A DNA stretch of 27,676 bases from a virus, in IMG/VR virus record IMGVR_UViG_3300046804_001322, positions 1 to 27,676 of that record. One strand, 5' to 3'. The translations under genes were made by a program, and so were the position numbers. A model generated the notes under the pieces. That model worked only from the letters and a program-made list of their open reading frames with translations. It was not told the origin of the DNA and ran no database searches. Shown one piece after another: positions 15,500-24,768 of this stretch; the stretch's first letter is position 1; every line of letters starts with the position of its first letter.

Positions 15500-18400
15500 T
15501 GGCTGATCCTGATTACGCCTCGCTCGGGCGCTTGTTATTCGGGTTTAAGCCCGAGGAGCCACTTGAGGAGCCGTTAAAGGAGCCGCAAGACTTAATCGGC
15601 GCTCAGCCACTCATCACAGAGCAATCACCTCTCGATACGGGCGCGAGTCTTTTTAAAGCTACAGAACAAACAGCGCCATTGACTGATGCGTCAAGCTCAA
15701 GCGCATTAGATACGGTTATTGAAAAACCAAAGACAGCCGACACGGTCACAGGTGCAATCGGCAGCGACACAATAACGGGCGCCGCTCCAGACACGGGTCT
15801 TGCAGATCGATTTTATGACCCTATGTTGAAATCCAACTGGGACCGTGAAAGTGTTGCTGATTTTGGTTTGCAAAACGACCCAAGGTTTGCTGGAAGCAAT
15901 GAGTTTTATATTGATCCAAATACTGGAAAGTATGTATCAAGAACAGACTATTTAGCGACCGCCAATACGCCAGAGGCCGTTGCTTATCGCAATGAGCAGG
16001 CTCGAATTGCCGCCGCAAATGCAAAGTTATTCAGACCTGGAAACACGCTAACAAGTGGTTTCGGCAACGTCACTGAACAGCTCGGAGGGTCTGGCTACTA
16101 CAAAGGCGTAGCCATACCAAAGTTTTATGAGCAGTCTCTTGGCGACGCTGGGTCGTTATCGGTTGCCGATCAGCTTGCACAATGGAAAGCCAATATTGAT
16201 AAGCAAGACCTGAGTGCTAACGCACCCTTTGGTTTTGTCGAGACGCCAGTCTATACGCAGCCCACAGGTGATTACGATCCTTATGTTAGTGGTTACAAAT
16301 CAACACCTGCTACGGCGTTTGATTACTTAACGCAGAACAATCCTAATATTGCAAATGCTGTCTTAGGGCATACGTCAACAGGTGCGTTTGCGTACAAAGT
16401 TGTCAATGGCGAGCTAAAAGAAGTAGGGCATGACGAAATAACGCCTGAAGATATTGCTCAAGGCAATGCTTTCTTCTTGCTTGCAGGCGCAACAGGTGGC
16501 CCGAATCGACAACGTATGTCGCAACTTTATCGGGCTGATGGCAACGACCTTATTCCTGTTGGCGATCCTAAGATGTATCAAGGCGCCAAAGAACAGGACA
16601 TGGGGCTTGCATTCCTTGATATGGCTGCATCAGCCCTGGCATTTGTTCCAGGGCCATGGCAAGTTCCAGCAGCAATTTACAAAGCTGGACGCGCCATAGA
16701 TCAAGGTGACTGGGCGCAGGCAGCGCTTGCTGCAATACCCGTAATTGGCGACTTTGCAAATGCAGCAGCAGTTGCCTCGGAAGCTGCTCAAGTGGCTGGT
16801 GCTGTTGAATCAGCATCTTTTGCAAATGACATTGTTAACGCAGTTTCGAGTGCTGTTCCATCGCTAGACTCCGTAGGAAAAGTAACCAACGCGCTGCAAC
16901 AATCAGTTAGTGCTCTAAAAGCCATTGACGACAAAAACTGGTTAGGGCTTGTTGCATCGGGCACAGGGCTTGCTGGAGCCACAGGAGCAATTGACCCAAA
17001 TACAGCGGGTCTTATCAGGAGCACAGCAAATCTTGCAAATGTTTTGAATAACAACGGCAGTCCAGCGCAAATCATTGCTGCTGCTACAGCATTAGCAAAC
17101 AATCAAGGTTTTGTTGATCGCGCCACTACCGATCAGGTCAATGCAGTCGCTTCGATCATTGCTGCTAAAGACAATCCTGCGGCATTAATGGGTGCTGTAG
17201 CGCAAGCAGCCCGATCAGGCGTATTTAATGAGACTGCGAAAATCGGTGCGCAGTACGAGCAACTTAACAACCGTGGCGTAATCGACGAATACAACGTCAC
17301 TGGTGGTGGCGGTGCGCTTATAAGCAGTGGCAACCCCACTGAAGACGAGCAAATTAGAATCCAGCAGCGCCAGAACGCTGCCAACCAAGCGTTAACAGAC
17401 TACATGGGGTCAGGCAATGACTTAAGCCGTGAAGGCCTAGTAAGTCAATTGCAAAGCCTTGGTCTTACGGCAGATCAAGCCGAGGGGTATGCTCAACAAG
17501 CCGATCAGAAGATCAATATGAATCGCGTCGGCGCTGATGTGATGTATCGCTACTCAAAGATTGATCCTGAGTTTGGTACGCCTCAGCTTGATCGAGATAC
17601 GGCGGTACAGGAAATGGTTGCTGCTGGCTTCACATCAGATCGAGCCAATGAAATACTCAATGGTATTGATGCGCAGAATGCGATCAAGTTAGAAAACAAA
17701 CTGAGCGTTCAATCTGCATACAACAATTACACATCTGGCAAAGGTACTGAAGAGCAGTTACGGAGTGCATTGACATCGGCTGGTTACACAGATGCAGAAA
17801 TCAATAATTTAGTCACGCGTGGCAATGCAGTCCTTGAAGGCAAAAGACTTACTTCTGGTGAGCAGGCTCAAGAGCGTGCCGCAAATCTGCCGGATATAAG
17901 AGCAGAGATTGCAGGAAAGTCTAGCTTTAATGAAGCGTATGCGTTAGCCAGAGAAAAGCTTGGTGCAGGCGCTACATTTACTTGGCAAGGTAAAGACTAT
18001 GTTGCGTCATCTGCAGCCGAGCGTCCAGACTTAAGTGGAAAACCAACTGACTATTCGGCAGCAGGTGCTTCACTGTTTAAAACGCCCGCTGCTGATATTT
18101 CATCCTATGGTACGCCTTACGTAGCTCCAAGTGGCATGCACAATCGTGCGTCATTCATACAAGCTGGTGGTGGCACAAGCGATGAGGACTATGCCAAATA
18201 TGTGCGAGCCGTAAATGCGTTGATAGCAGAGGGTAAATCAGGCGCATTAATTACGCCTGCATCGGTTAATAGCACTGGCAAAGAGATGCCATCGACCACA
18301 GGCCCGGTCACGATGGAAAAACCCAAAGTTGACTCAGTGCTTGGCAGTGTTGTTGCGCAGGGTGTTGCAAGCTTTGGCGCCAACTCAATTGCTGGTGTAT

Positions 18401-20880
18401 TGAATTCATTAGGCTTCACAGACGCTGGCAAGACAGTCCTTGATAAGGCCAATCAAATTGCTGCTGCCGCCACTGCAGCAGAAGGCGCTGACATCACTAA
18501 GGGCAAAGCCGATATTAATGCTGCAATCAAAAAGGTTGGTGAATCATCTGGCATCAAAGATTTTGCCATTAATGTTGGCAATTTGGCCTCGACCGCATTT
18601 AACAATCCCAAGGCTTTTGGCGCAACTGTTGGCAGTGAAGTTGTGGAAGAGCTATTTCAGTTTGCAACGCTCAAATTCCCAGCAAGTTTCCTCGTTAAAG
18701 AAACCGTTGCGTCAGCCTTGGAAAATGCTGGCGCTGCTTATAACACTGAATATGAGTCGCAAATTGCGAAAGGCGCATCCAAAGAAGATGCGCATCAAGC
18801 CGCGCAAAAGGCTGCTGGAACTGCTGCTGGCGTTTCAGTAGCGTTAGGAGGCGCTGCTGCAGGCTTAGGCAAGGTGGCCGGTAAAGTAATTGGCAGCCAG
18901 GCTGATGAAGTGCCCACAAGCGGCGTAGGTCAAGTTGGCAAAACAACGCTTAAAGAATCGGCTCAAGAAACAGTTGAAGAAGGCAGTATTGCCGGTGCCA
19001 TTGATTTGGCTTTAGGTCGTCCAGTTGATGCTGTAAACGTGCTTACTAACATGACAGGTGGCGCCTTATATGGCGGCCCAACAAGTGGCGTGATGCAAGC
19101 CACTAAACTTGATTCACTTGACCAGCAATCAACATTCATTGGATCTGGACTGGGGGCCGATTCAGCATCTGTTAATCAAGCAATTAATAATTTACAGTCA
19201 GTCTTTGGCACTGATGGCGCAGCAAATTATGTTGGCAATCTGATTGGCTCGGACAATCTTGCTGCTGGAGGTCAAACTTTAGCTTCTAATCTTGCTAACG
19301 TCATGGGCAGCGATGCTGCAGTCACAACGGCTAATACGCTTGTTGGAAACTTGGCGATTAGCAAAGTCTCAGACACATTGCAAAGCGCAGGTATCGACTT
19401 AGAGAATTTATCAACCGTGGTTGGTAAAACCGACGCAGGCAATGACATCACGCTTGGTGATGCACTCGGCGCTTCGATTACTGGCAATGGTCAAAGCGTA
19501 TCAGCATCGACTGTAGTTGGCCTAAAACCAAATGGATCAGATCTCACTCTTGGTGAGCTAGCCAGTGCTATAAAGACTGGCAATGTATCTCAAGTGACCA
19601 CTGACTTTGCAGAGACAGGTAAATCGCTTTTTGGAAGCGGTCAAGATACTGCCACTTCAGGAGCAGTAACGACTGACGTTACGGGTTCAACGGCAACCAC
19701 TGGCACAGCAACTGACACAACTGGGGTAGTTACTGCCGAAACGGGCGCTACAACTGGAGCCGCAACTGGAGCAACTTCAGGCGTTGACACAGCCACGGGT
19801 GCGAGCACATCTACTGATCCAGCAACTGGCGTTATTACGTCCACATCTACTGATGAAGCCACTGGGGTAAAAACAGTAAAAGAAGTTGATCCTGTCACGG
19901 GTGAATCTACCGTGATTACGTCCGATGAGACGGCTGGTATTGTCACAAAAGAGACTATCGATTCAAATGAAAGTAGCACTACAACTGTAGACTCAAATAA
20001 CAACATAACAACAAACACAACTGTCAATACAAATACAAACACGACAACTAACATAACGGTAAACACCAATACTGGTGAAGTTGTTGTAAAAGTTACAAAC
20101 AGTGGTACTGGTGAAGTTCTTGACACCCAAATTAAGACTGTTGATGAACTGACGCCCAGTGAATTAGAAAAACTCACTATTACTGATCCAGCAACTAAGA
20201 CATCAGTAACTAAGAAGCCTGTAACCAAGCCTCCGGTGGCTACAGCGCCAAAACCAGGCTCATCAGCCGGATTTTCTATGTTTGGAGAAATAGGAAGGTT
20301 AGGTACGCCTATGCTTAAATCTGCTGGTGACACCCAAATAAAAAACCCGCTTGAGAAATTGTTTCAAAGCGTTGATGTGATGAATCAAATTGATCCTGCG
20401 CTTTTAGCAGTGATGACACAACGCTTAAATATTCAGCCTGAGCAAGCGCCTACGTTCACTTATGGCCAAGAAACATCCATTGATGACATCCTAGGCCTTC
20501 GAGAGCCTAAGAAGCCAGAAGAGGCTCTATATGCTGAAGGTGGCTATGTAGAGCCACTTCGAGCCAAGCCAATGAACTTGCAATTCATGAATCGTGGCGG
20601 CGCATTACCAGGTGGCCGTGAAGACTTCAAAGACGGCAAGCACGTTGCTGGTGATGGTGATGGTCAATCGGATGACATCCCGGCATGGCTTGCAGACGGA
20701 GAATTTGTATTTCCTGCCGATGTGGTTTCTGCACTTGGTAATGGCTCAACCAAGGCAGGAACAGATAAACTCTACAAGATGATGCACGAGATCCGAGCAC
20801 GAGCCAGATCTACGAAAGTCAAAGACTTACCACCGCCAGCGCACAAGTCACCGCTGGACTATATTAAGAAGGGTAAATAA
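15499..20880 (+). CDS. Giant internal virion / ejection-type protein (1793 aa)
   Basis: The product is built of several parts. An acidic Pro-rich start is followed by aromatic polar segments. An Ala-rich hydrophobic region lies at about 370-435, and a helical region at about 630-790 contains repeated L-x-x-x-G-Y/F-T-x-D/A-x-A/I motifs. Around 810-837 is an F-N-E-A-Y-A-L-A-R-E...T-F-T-W-Q-G-K-D-Y motif known from phage virion proteins. About 1100-1131 is a Gly/Ala-rich potentially membrane-inserting stretch, and about 1386-1544 is a Thr-rich linker. The C-terminal region (about 1680-1793) contains G-D-G-Q-S-D-D-I-P-A-W-L-A-D-G-E-F-V and P-A-D-V-V-S-A-L-G-N-G-S-T, a motif recurrent in large phage internal proteins. 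By size and position it corresponds to the large ejection proteins (like T7 gp15/gp16), probably helping DNA cross the envelope. No transglycosylase motif is visible; that is in the last gene of the group. Confidence 0.75.
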   Translation: MADPDYASLGRLLFGFKPEEPLEEPLKEPQDLIGAQPLITEQSPLDTGASLFKATEQTAPLTDASSSSALDTVIEKPKTADTVTGAIGSDTITGAAPDTGLADRFYDPMLKSNWDRESVADFGLQNDPRFAGSNEFYIDPNTGKYVSRTDYLATANTPEAVAYRNEQARIAAANAKLFRPGNTLTSGFGNVTEQLGGSGYYKGVAIPKFYEQSLGDAGSLSVADQLAQWKANIDKQDLSANAPFGFVETPVYTQPTGDYDPYVSGYKSTPATAFDYLTQNNPNIANAVLGHTSTGAFAYKVVNGELKEVGHDEITPEDIAQGNAFFLLAGATGGPNRQRMSQLYRADGNDLIPVGDPKMYQGAKEQDMGLAFLDMAASALAFVPGPWQVPAAIYKAGRAIDQGDWAQAALAAIPVIGDFANAAAVASEAAQVAGAVESASFANDIVNAVSSAVPSLDSVGKVTNALQQSVSALKAIDDKNWLGLVASGTGLAGATGAIDPNTAGLIRSTANLANVLNNNGSPAQIIAAATALANNQGFVDRATTDQVNAVASIIAAKDNPAALMGAVAQAARSGVFNETAKIGAQYEQLNNRGVIDEYNVTGGGGALISSGNPTEDEQIRIQQRQNAANQALTDYMGSGNDLSREGLVSQLQSLGLTADQAEGYAQQADQKINMNRVGADVMYRYSKIDPEFGTPQLDRDTAVQEMVAAGFTSDRANEILNGIDAQNAIKLENKLSVQSAYNNYTSGKGTEEQLRSALTSAGYTDAEINNLVTRGNAVLEGKRLTSGEQAQERAANLPDIRAEIAGKSSFNEAYALAREKLGAGATFTWQGKDYVASSAAERPDLSGKPTDYSAAGASLFKTPAADISSYGTPYVAPSGMHNRASFIQAGGGTSDEDYAKYVRAVNALIAEGKSGALITPASVNSTGKEMPSTTGPVTMEKPKVDSVLGSVVAQGVASFGANSIAGVLNSLGFTDAGKTVLDKANQIAAAATAAEGADITKGKADINAAIKKVGESSGIKDFAINVGNLASTAFNNPKAFGATVGSEVVEELFQFATLKFPASFLVKETVASALENAGAAYNTEYESQIAKGASKEDAHQAAQKAAGTAAGVSVALGGAAAGLGKVAGKVIGSQADEVPTSGVGQVGKTTLKESAQETVEEGSIAGAIDLALGRPVDAVNVLTNMTGGALYGGPTSGVMQATKLDSLDQQSTFIGSGLGADSASVNQAINNLQSVFGTDGAANYVGNLIGSDNLAAGGQTLASNLANVMGSDAAVTTANTLVGNLAISKVSDTLQSAGIDLENLSTVVGKTDAGNDITLGDALGASITGNGQSVSASTVVGLKPNGSDLTLGELASAIKTGNVSQVTTDFAETGKSLFGSGQDTATSGAVTTDVTGSTATTGTATDTTGVVTAETGATTGAATGATSGVDTATGASTSTDPATGVITSTSTDEATGVKTVKEVDPVTGESTVITSDETAGIVTKETIDSNESSTTTVDSNNNITTNTTVNTNTNTTTNITVNTNTGEVVVKVTNSGTGEVLDTQIKTVDELTPSELEKLTITDPATKTSVTKKPVTKPPVATAPKPGSSAGFSMFGEIGRLGTPMLKSAGDTQIKNPLEKLFQSVDVMNQIDPALLAVMTQRLNIQPEQAPTFTYGQETSIDDILGLREPKKPEEALYAEGGYVEPLRAKPMNLQFMNRGGALPGGREDFKDGKHVAGDGDGQSDDIPAWLADGEFVFPADVVSALGNGSTKAGTDKLYKMMHEIRARARSTKVKDLPPPAHKSPLDYIKKGK
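19656..20130 (+). repeat. Thr/Gly/Asn-rich low-complexity segment in the giant protein gene
   Basis: This encodes residues about 1386-1544. The first half is A-T-G-A/T-T-G-A-like units, the second half T-N-T-N-T and N-x-N-x-T strings with V-D-P-V-T-G-E and D-P-A-T-G-V pieces. It reads as an extended linker and is rich in threonine codons of all kinds. Confidence 0.7.
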
Positions 20881-20882
20881 TC

Positions 20883-21860
20883 ATGGCTGGATTATTTGAA
20901 GGTTCTGCACCGCCAGATGTTACAACCACGCGTACGACGGCTACTCAAGCGCCTCAGTATCTCACTGACTATTTGACTAGCCTTGCTCAGGCAGGGCAGA
21001 AGCAACTAGGGCAGACTGATTTAATTGCGCCCATGTCAGACCTGCAAAAGCAGGCTTACGCTGCTGCGCCCGACGTACTTACCCGGTATCAAACCCCACT
21101 GGATCAAGCATTGACGGCTGGCAAGTCTGCTATGGATGTGTCCTCCGCAGACATTTCAAAGTTTTACAACCCATACCAGCAGCAAGTCATTGATGAGATG
21201 CAAAGGCAATCTGACATCAACTTGCAGCGCAGTGTACTGCCAGGGTTAAAAGCACTAGGCGTTAGTGGCGGCCAGTTTGGTAGCAGCAGAATGGGCAACA
21301 TCGGTGGCCAAGCGCTTGCAGATATTGCTTCCAGGCTTCAGGCACAACAAACCGAAGCAAGGTCTAAGGGTTTTGAGACTGCATTGGATGCTGCGCTTAG
21401 AGAACAAACCGGGCAGACAGGCGCCACCACGGCATTGTCAGGCCTTGGATCTCAAGAGCAACAGGCTGCAAAAAGCGCTCTAGGCACCCTGTCAGATCTT
21501 GGTACACAACAGCTTGAATATGAGCAGTCTAAGATTGAAGCGCCCTTAACAAGGGCTGCCAATGTTGCTGCATTGCTAAGAAATTATCAGTTCCCGACCA
21601 CAACGACTGAAAACTATAAGGGTCCAATGGCTGGCATTACTTATGGTCCAAGTACCATAGATAAAATTGGCTCACTGACATCGTTCTTGACGGGCATTAA
21701 AACTGGTACAGGAACTGGCAAAGCAGACACTATTGGAGCCAACATCGTAAACCTGATCAAAGGATTTGGCGGTAGTGATTTGACTCAAGCTGAATTGACG
21801 CCAGAACAGCAGCAGGTAATTTTTGACTTTTATGCTGGATATGACCCAGAAGCGCCTTGA
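20883..21860 (+). CDS. Internal virion / DNA-ejection protein, small subunit type
   Basis: The 325-residue, Gln/Ala-rich helical protein carries a motif I know from a widespread podovirus internal-protein family: F-Y-N-P-Y-Q-Q-Q-V-I-D-E-M (about 93-105), then L-K-A-L-G-V-S-G-G-Q-F-G-S-S-R-M-G (about 122-137) and A-D-I-A-S-R-L-Q-A-Q-Q-T-E. The G-x-F-G-S-S-R turn between long helices is the most diagnostic part. Ejection proteins of this size (T7 gp14, P22 gp7 class) form the first channel segment in the outer membrane; assignment to that role is by analogy. It begins two bases after the giant gene and ends nine before the next. Confidence 0.75.
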   Translation: MAGLFEGSAPPDVTTTRTTATQAPQYLTDYLTSLAQAGQKQLGQTDLIAPMSDLQKQAYAAAPDVLTRYQTPLDQALTAGKSAMDVSSADISKFYNPYQQQVIDEMQRQSDINLQRSVLPGLKALGVSGGQFGSSRMGNIGGQALADIASRLQAQQTEARSKGFETALDAALREQTGQTGATTALSGLGSQEQQAAKSALGTLSDLGTQQLEYEQSKIEAPLTRAANVAALLRNYQFPTTTTENYKGPMAGITYGPSTIDKIGSLTSFLTGIKTGTGTGKADTIGANIVNLIKGFGGSDLTQAELTPEQQQVIFDFYAGYDPEAP

Positions 21861-21868
21861 GGTAAATT

Positions 21869-23512
21869 ATGGCTAAACAATCTCCATTGGCGACGGTCTC
21901 GCCAGTAGCAATTCCTGGCGAAGATCCAGAGCTTGCAACATCGCGGCAAAAGTACATTGATGCGCAGCAGGCCATGCTTGATGCCTTGCAAGCACGAAAT
22001 GAGTTCATTGATCCGCGCAACTTAGCGATGGCTAGAGCATTCTTGCAGCCAACCAAATCAGGGCGCTTCGGTGAAAGCCTTGGCAATGTCATAGAGGCTT
22101 ATGGCACGGCTGATGAGGCTGAGCGCAAGCGAAACATTGAGATGGCTCAAATCCGCGCAGAGCTTGCTGCAGGCCAATATGGTGCAGCACAAAAAGGTCA
22201 GGCTCTTAAAGCACTTACTAGCACCATGCAACCTGGGAAACAAGGACAGACCGTAACTGTCGGAGGCCAAGAATATCCGGCAGAATTTGTCGGCATGACA
22301 CCCCAAGATGCTATGCGTATTAGCTTGTATGACAAAGACCTTGGCGAGCTTGCCTTTAAGTTTTTGAAGGAACAGAGAGAAGGCTTTGCAGTTCAGCCCA
22401 CTGGCACAGTCAACTTGCGCACGCCTGGCGGTCCTAGCTTTACGCCATTTCCAGGACAGGCCAATGAAATGGTTACGATTCCTGGAATTGGCACACTTAG
22501 CGTCACTAAGGAAGACAAGATTGCGCTTGATGTAGCCATGAGTAAAGACGACGCAGCTACGCTCTTTAAGATCGTTGATAAGTACACGAAGCCTATGACA
22601 AGGCCTGGCGCAGCATCCACAGCAGCACCATCAGCAGGAACTGCACCACCACCTACAGGCACTCCTGGATCGGGCATTAGGCCATCACCATCAGCTATGA
22701 GTATTCCTGTGACGGCTGAAGAAAAAGAAGCAGCAAAGCGTCAGCAAGAGCTAGAAGCGGCAGTGCAACGCGCTGAAGAGACAGAACTTGCTACGGCTGG
22801 CGCTAAGCGCACAGGTGCTGCGATTGATGCGGGTTCAATGGCTGTGGCCAAGGTCCAAACCGCTAAGGACATTCAAAAGCTCGTCGGCACTGAGGGGATG
22901 AACCAATACTTTGGTGCCTTCAATAAACCGAATGACATTTTTGCTGCTATCGTTACCCTTGCAAGGCGTGCTCAAGAGACAAAATCTGAAGGCATCGATA
23001 AGTCGCAGCTTGATACTGTGATTTCCAACTTAACGCTTAACCTGCCCAAGTCTCCCAACGAGACCATGGAACAGTTCAAAGAGCGTAAGCAGCAGGTGAT
23101 TGACCGTGCGGCCATGGCAGCATCGCGCATTGCCGAGATGGAGTTGTACTACTCGCAACTGATCAAGGGCCAGGGTCAGATTACTGAGGGCGAGCGCGAG
23201 ATCTTGCGCAGGGCTGCAATCAATCCACGCTTTGACACGCCAAATGTGATCATGGCCAAGGCCAAAGCGATTGAGGCCATCAGCAACTTTGAGAGGTGGC
23301 GTGCTGATACGCTTGAGCAGAATCCCAAAATGACACTGGCACAGCTAAAGGCTGGTCAAGATTACAAGCGTGAAGAAGCCAAGCGTATTGCGGCTATTGA
23401 AGATGCGATGAAGCCTTTGTTGCCTAAGGGTACACAGCAGGCACCACGCTCTGGCGGTGGCTTGACCATGGATGCGATCAACAAACGAGCTAGTGAGCTT
23501 GGGGTGCGCTAA
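21869..23512 (+). CDS. Internal virion / ejection-associated protein
   Basis: The 547-residue protein has an N-terminal helical part with A-R-N-E-F-I-D-P-R-N-L-A-M-A-R-A-F-L and P-T-K-S-G-R-F-G-E-S-L-G-N-V (about 42-78), a combination I recognise in environmental-phage internal proteins. Around 190-210 is G-T-V-N-L-R-T-P-G-G-P-S-F. A Pro/Ala/Ser-rich linker (about 245-280) separates this from a long, strongly charged coiled-coil-like C-terminal part (E-E-K-E-A-A-K-R-Q-Q-E-L-E-A-A-V onward). No catalytic motif is visible. It is flanked by a gp14-like gene and a transglycosylase gene and shares a TAATG junction with the latter, so a structural role in the ejection complex is the best reading. 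Confidence 0.7.
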   Translation: MAKQSPLATVSPVAIPGEDPELATSRQKYIDAQQAMLDALQARNEFIDPRNLAMARAFLQPTKSGRFGESLGNVIEAYGTADEAERKRNIEMAQIRAELAAGQYGAAQKGQALKALTSTMQPGKQGQTVTVGGQEYPAEFVGMTPQDAMRISLYDKDLGELAFKFLKEQREGFAVQPTGTVNLRTPGGPSFTPFPGQANEMVTIPGIGTLSVTKEDKIALDVAMSKDDAATLFKIVDKYTKPMTRPGAASTAAPSAGTAPPPTGTPGSGIRPSPSAMSIPVTAEEKEAAKRQQELEAAVQRAEETELATAGAKRTGAAIDAGSMAVAKVQTAKDIQKLVGTEGMNQYFGAFNKPNDIFAAIVTLARRAQETKSEGIDKSQLDTVISNLTLNLPKSPNETMEQFKERKQQVIDRAAMAASRIAEMELYYSQLIKGQGQITEGEREILRRAAINPRFDTPNVIMAKAKAIEAISNFERWRADTLEQNPKMTLAQLKAGQDYKREEAKRIAAIEDAMKPLLPKGTQQAPRSGGGLTMDAINKRASELGVR

Positions 23513-24768
23513 TGGAAGCAAACAAACTCGACGAGAATCAGGTCCGTTACGCCCTGCAGATTGGCGATGAAGCGCGTCGCATGGGCATCAACCCTGACTT
23601 TGTGTTGCCCATGGTGGCGGCTGAAAGCAAGTTTGATCCAAGGGCTGTCTCACCCAAGGGTGCGATAGGTCTGATGCAACTCATGCCGAGCACGGCAAAA
23701 GAGCTTGGCGTTAACCCTTATGACATCAGCCAAAACATCAAAGGCGGCTTAACCTACCTCAAGCAACTGTCATCACTACCCGACATCGGTACCAATCCTG
23801 TTGCATTGTTGGCAGCTTATAACTCAGGACCCAATAAGGCGTACCTTAAAACACTTGATCCCAAGGACATCCCTGAAGAGACTGCAGCTTATGTAAGAAG
23901 GATCAATACTTATGCAGGCGGTACGCTGCCACAGCCTTTTATAGGCCTAGAAGGCGAGGCTGAAGGTGAAGGCGTTGGCCAAGGTGGCACCCTTACTGAA
24001 GGTGAAAGGCCAGCGCCAGCGTCTGAATTAGATTACCAGCGGCTCATGCTTGATGCTGCTGGTGGCTTAACAGGTGCTGCAACTGCAGCAGGTTTACAGT
24101 TTGCAGGCTCTAAGTTTAATTTGCTTGGCCGAGCACTCGAGGGTATGGCCGCTATGAAGGAGCCATCATCTGATGGCGGCAAATCATCAGGGCAAAAATG
24201 GGCTGAAAAGGTTACTGGCTATGTAGATCCTGAAGCTCGAACGGTTTCTGAACAAGCAAGATCGTACAACCGAGCCAAAACAGGAGCTACAGGCCAACTG
24301 TATGGCAAGCCAAAAATAAGTGGCCGTTTACCAAATATGTATGGGCCACCAGCCCCTGGCGAACCAAAGTCAATGGTTGATCGTTTACTGCAGCAACAAC
24401 AAGAAAGAGAAGCAGAAAAAAAGGCGCTTGCGGCGCAAGTCAAGCGCCAACAGTCTCCATTAAATATGGCCGGGCGGTTTATGACATCGCCAGCAGGCAA
24501 GGTGGTTGGTGGTGCTCTTGGCGGTATCAGCGCTGCAGAGCAGGCTCAACAAGCCATAAACAAGTATGCTGAGCAGGATATGCCCATGGCAGCAGCATAT
24601 GGTACAGGTGCACTAGGCTCGGCTATGATGGCCATTCCTCACACGGGTACACAAATCCTTGGTGGTGCTATGGCAGCCTCTCCCTTGGTTATGTACGCCT
24701 ACCGTAAGGCCCAAGAGAAAGGTATGCCTTCAGGATTGCCTGCTACTTACAGCCCTTACTTCAAATAA
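23512..24768 (+). CDS. Virion-associated lytic transglycosylase (SLT domain)
   Basis: The 418-residue protein has a soluble lytic transglycosylase domain at about 10-140. The catalytic Glu38 lies in M-V-A-A-E-S-K-F-D-P, followed by S-P-K-G-A-I-G-L-M-Q-L-M-P-S-T-A and A-A-Y-N-S-G-P-N-K-A. This domain should cleave peptidoglycan locally during DNA entry, as the N-terminal domain of T7 gp16 does. The rest is Ala/Gly/Gln-rich with charged helical segments. A hydrophobic stretch near the C-terminus (about 360-400; A-A-A-Y-G-T-G-A-L-G-S-A-M-M and G-G-A-M-A-A-S-P-L-V-M-Y) could insert into membrane. It is distinct from the GH24 endolysin, which serves lysis. It is the last gene of the plus-strand block and its last 13 bases overlap the convergent minus-strand gene. 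Confidence 0.85.
   Translation: MEANKLDENQVRYALQIGDEARRMGINPDFVLPMVAAESKFDPRAVSPKGAIGLMQLMPSTAKELGVNPYDISQNIKGGLTYLKQLSSLPDIGTNPVALLAAYNSGPNKAYLKTLDPKDIPEETAAYVRRINTYAGGTLPQPFIGLEGEAEGEGVGQGGTLTEGERPAPASELDYQRLMLDAAGGLTGAATAAGLQFAGSKFNLLGRALEGMAAMKEPSSDGGKSSGQKWAEKVTGYVDPEARTVSEQARSYNRAKTGATGQLYGKPKISGRLPNMYGPPAPGEPKSMVDRLLQQQQEREAEKKALAAQVKRQQSPLNMAGRFMTSPAGKVVGGALGGISAAEQAQQAINKYAEQDMPMAAAYGTGALGSAMMAIPHTGTQILGGAMAASPLVMYAYRKAQEKGMPSGLPATYSPYFK

Noticed and set aside
19641-20333. 230-residue minus-strand open frame
   Set aside because: Its Val/Ser/Pro-rich, low-complexity sequence is the reverse complement of the Thr-rich linker of the giant protein; no ribosome site or domain.
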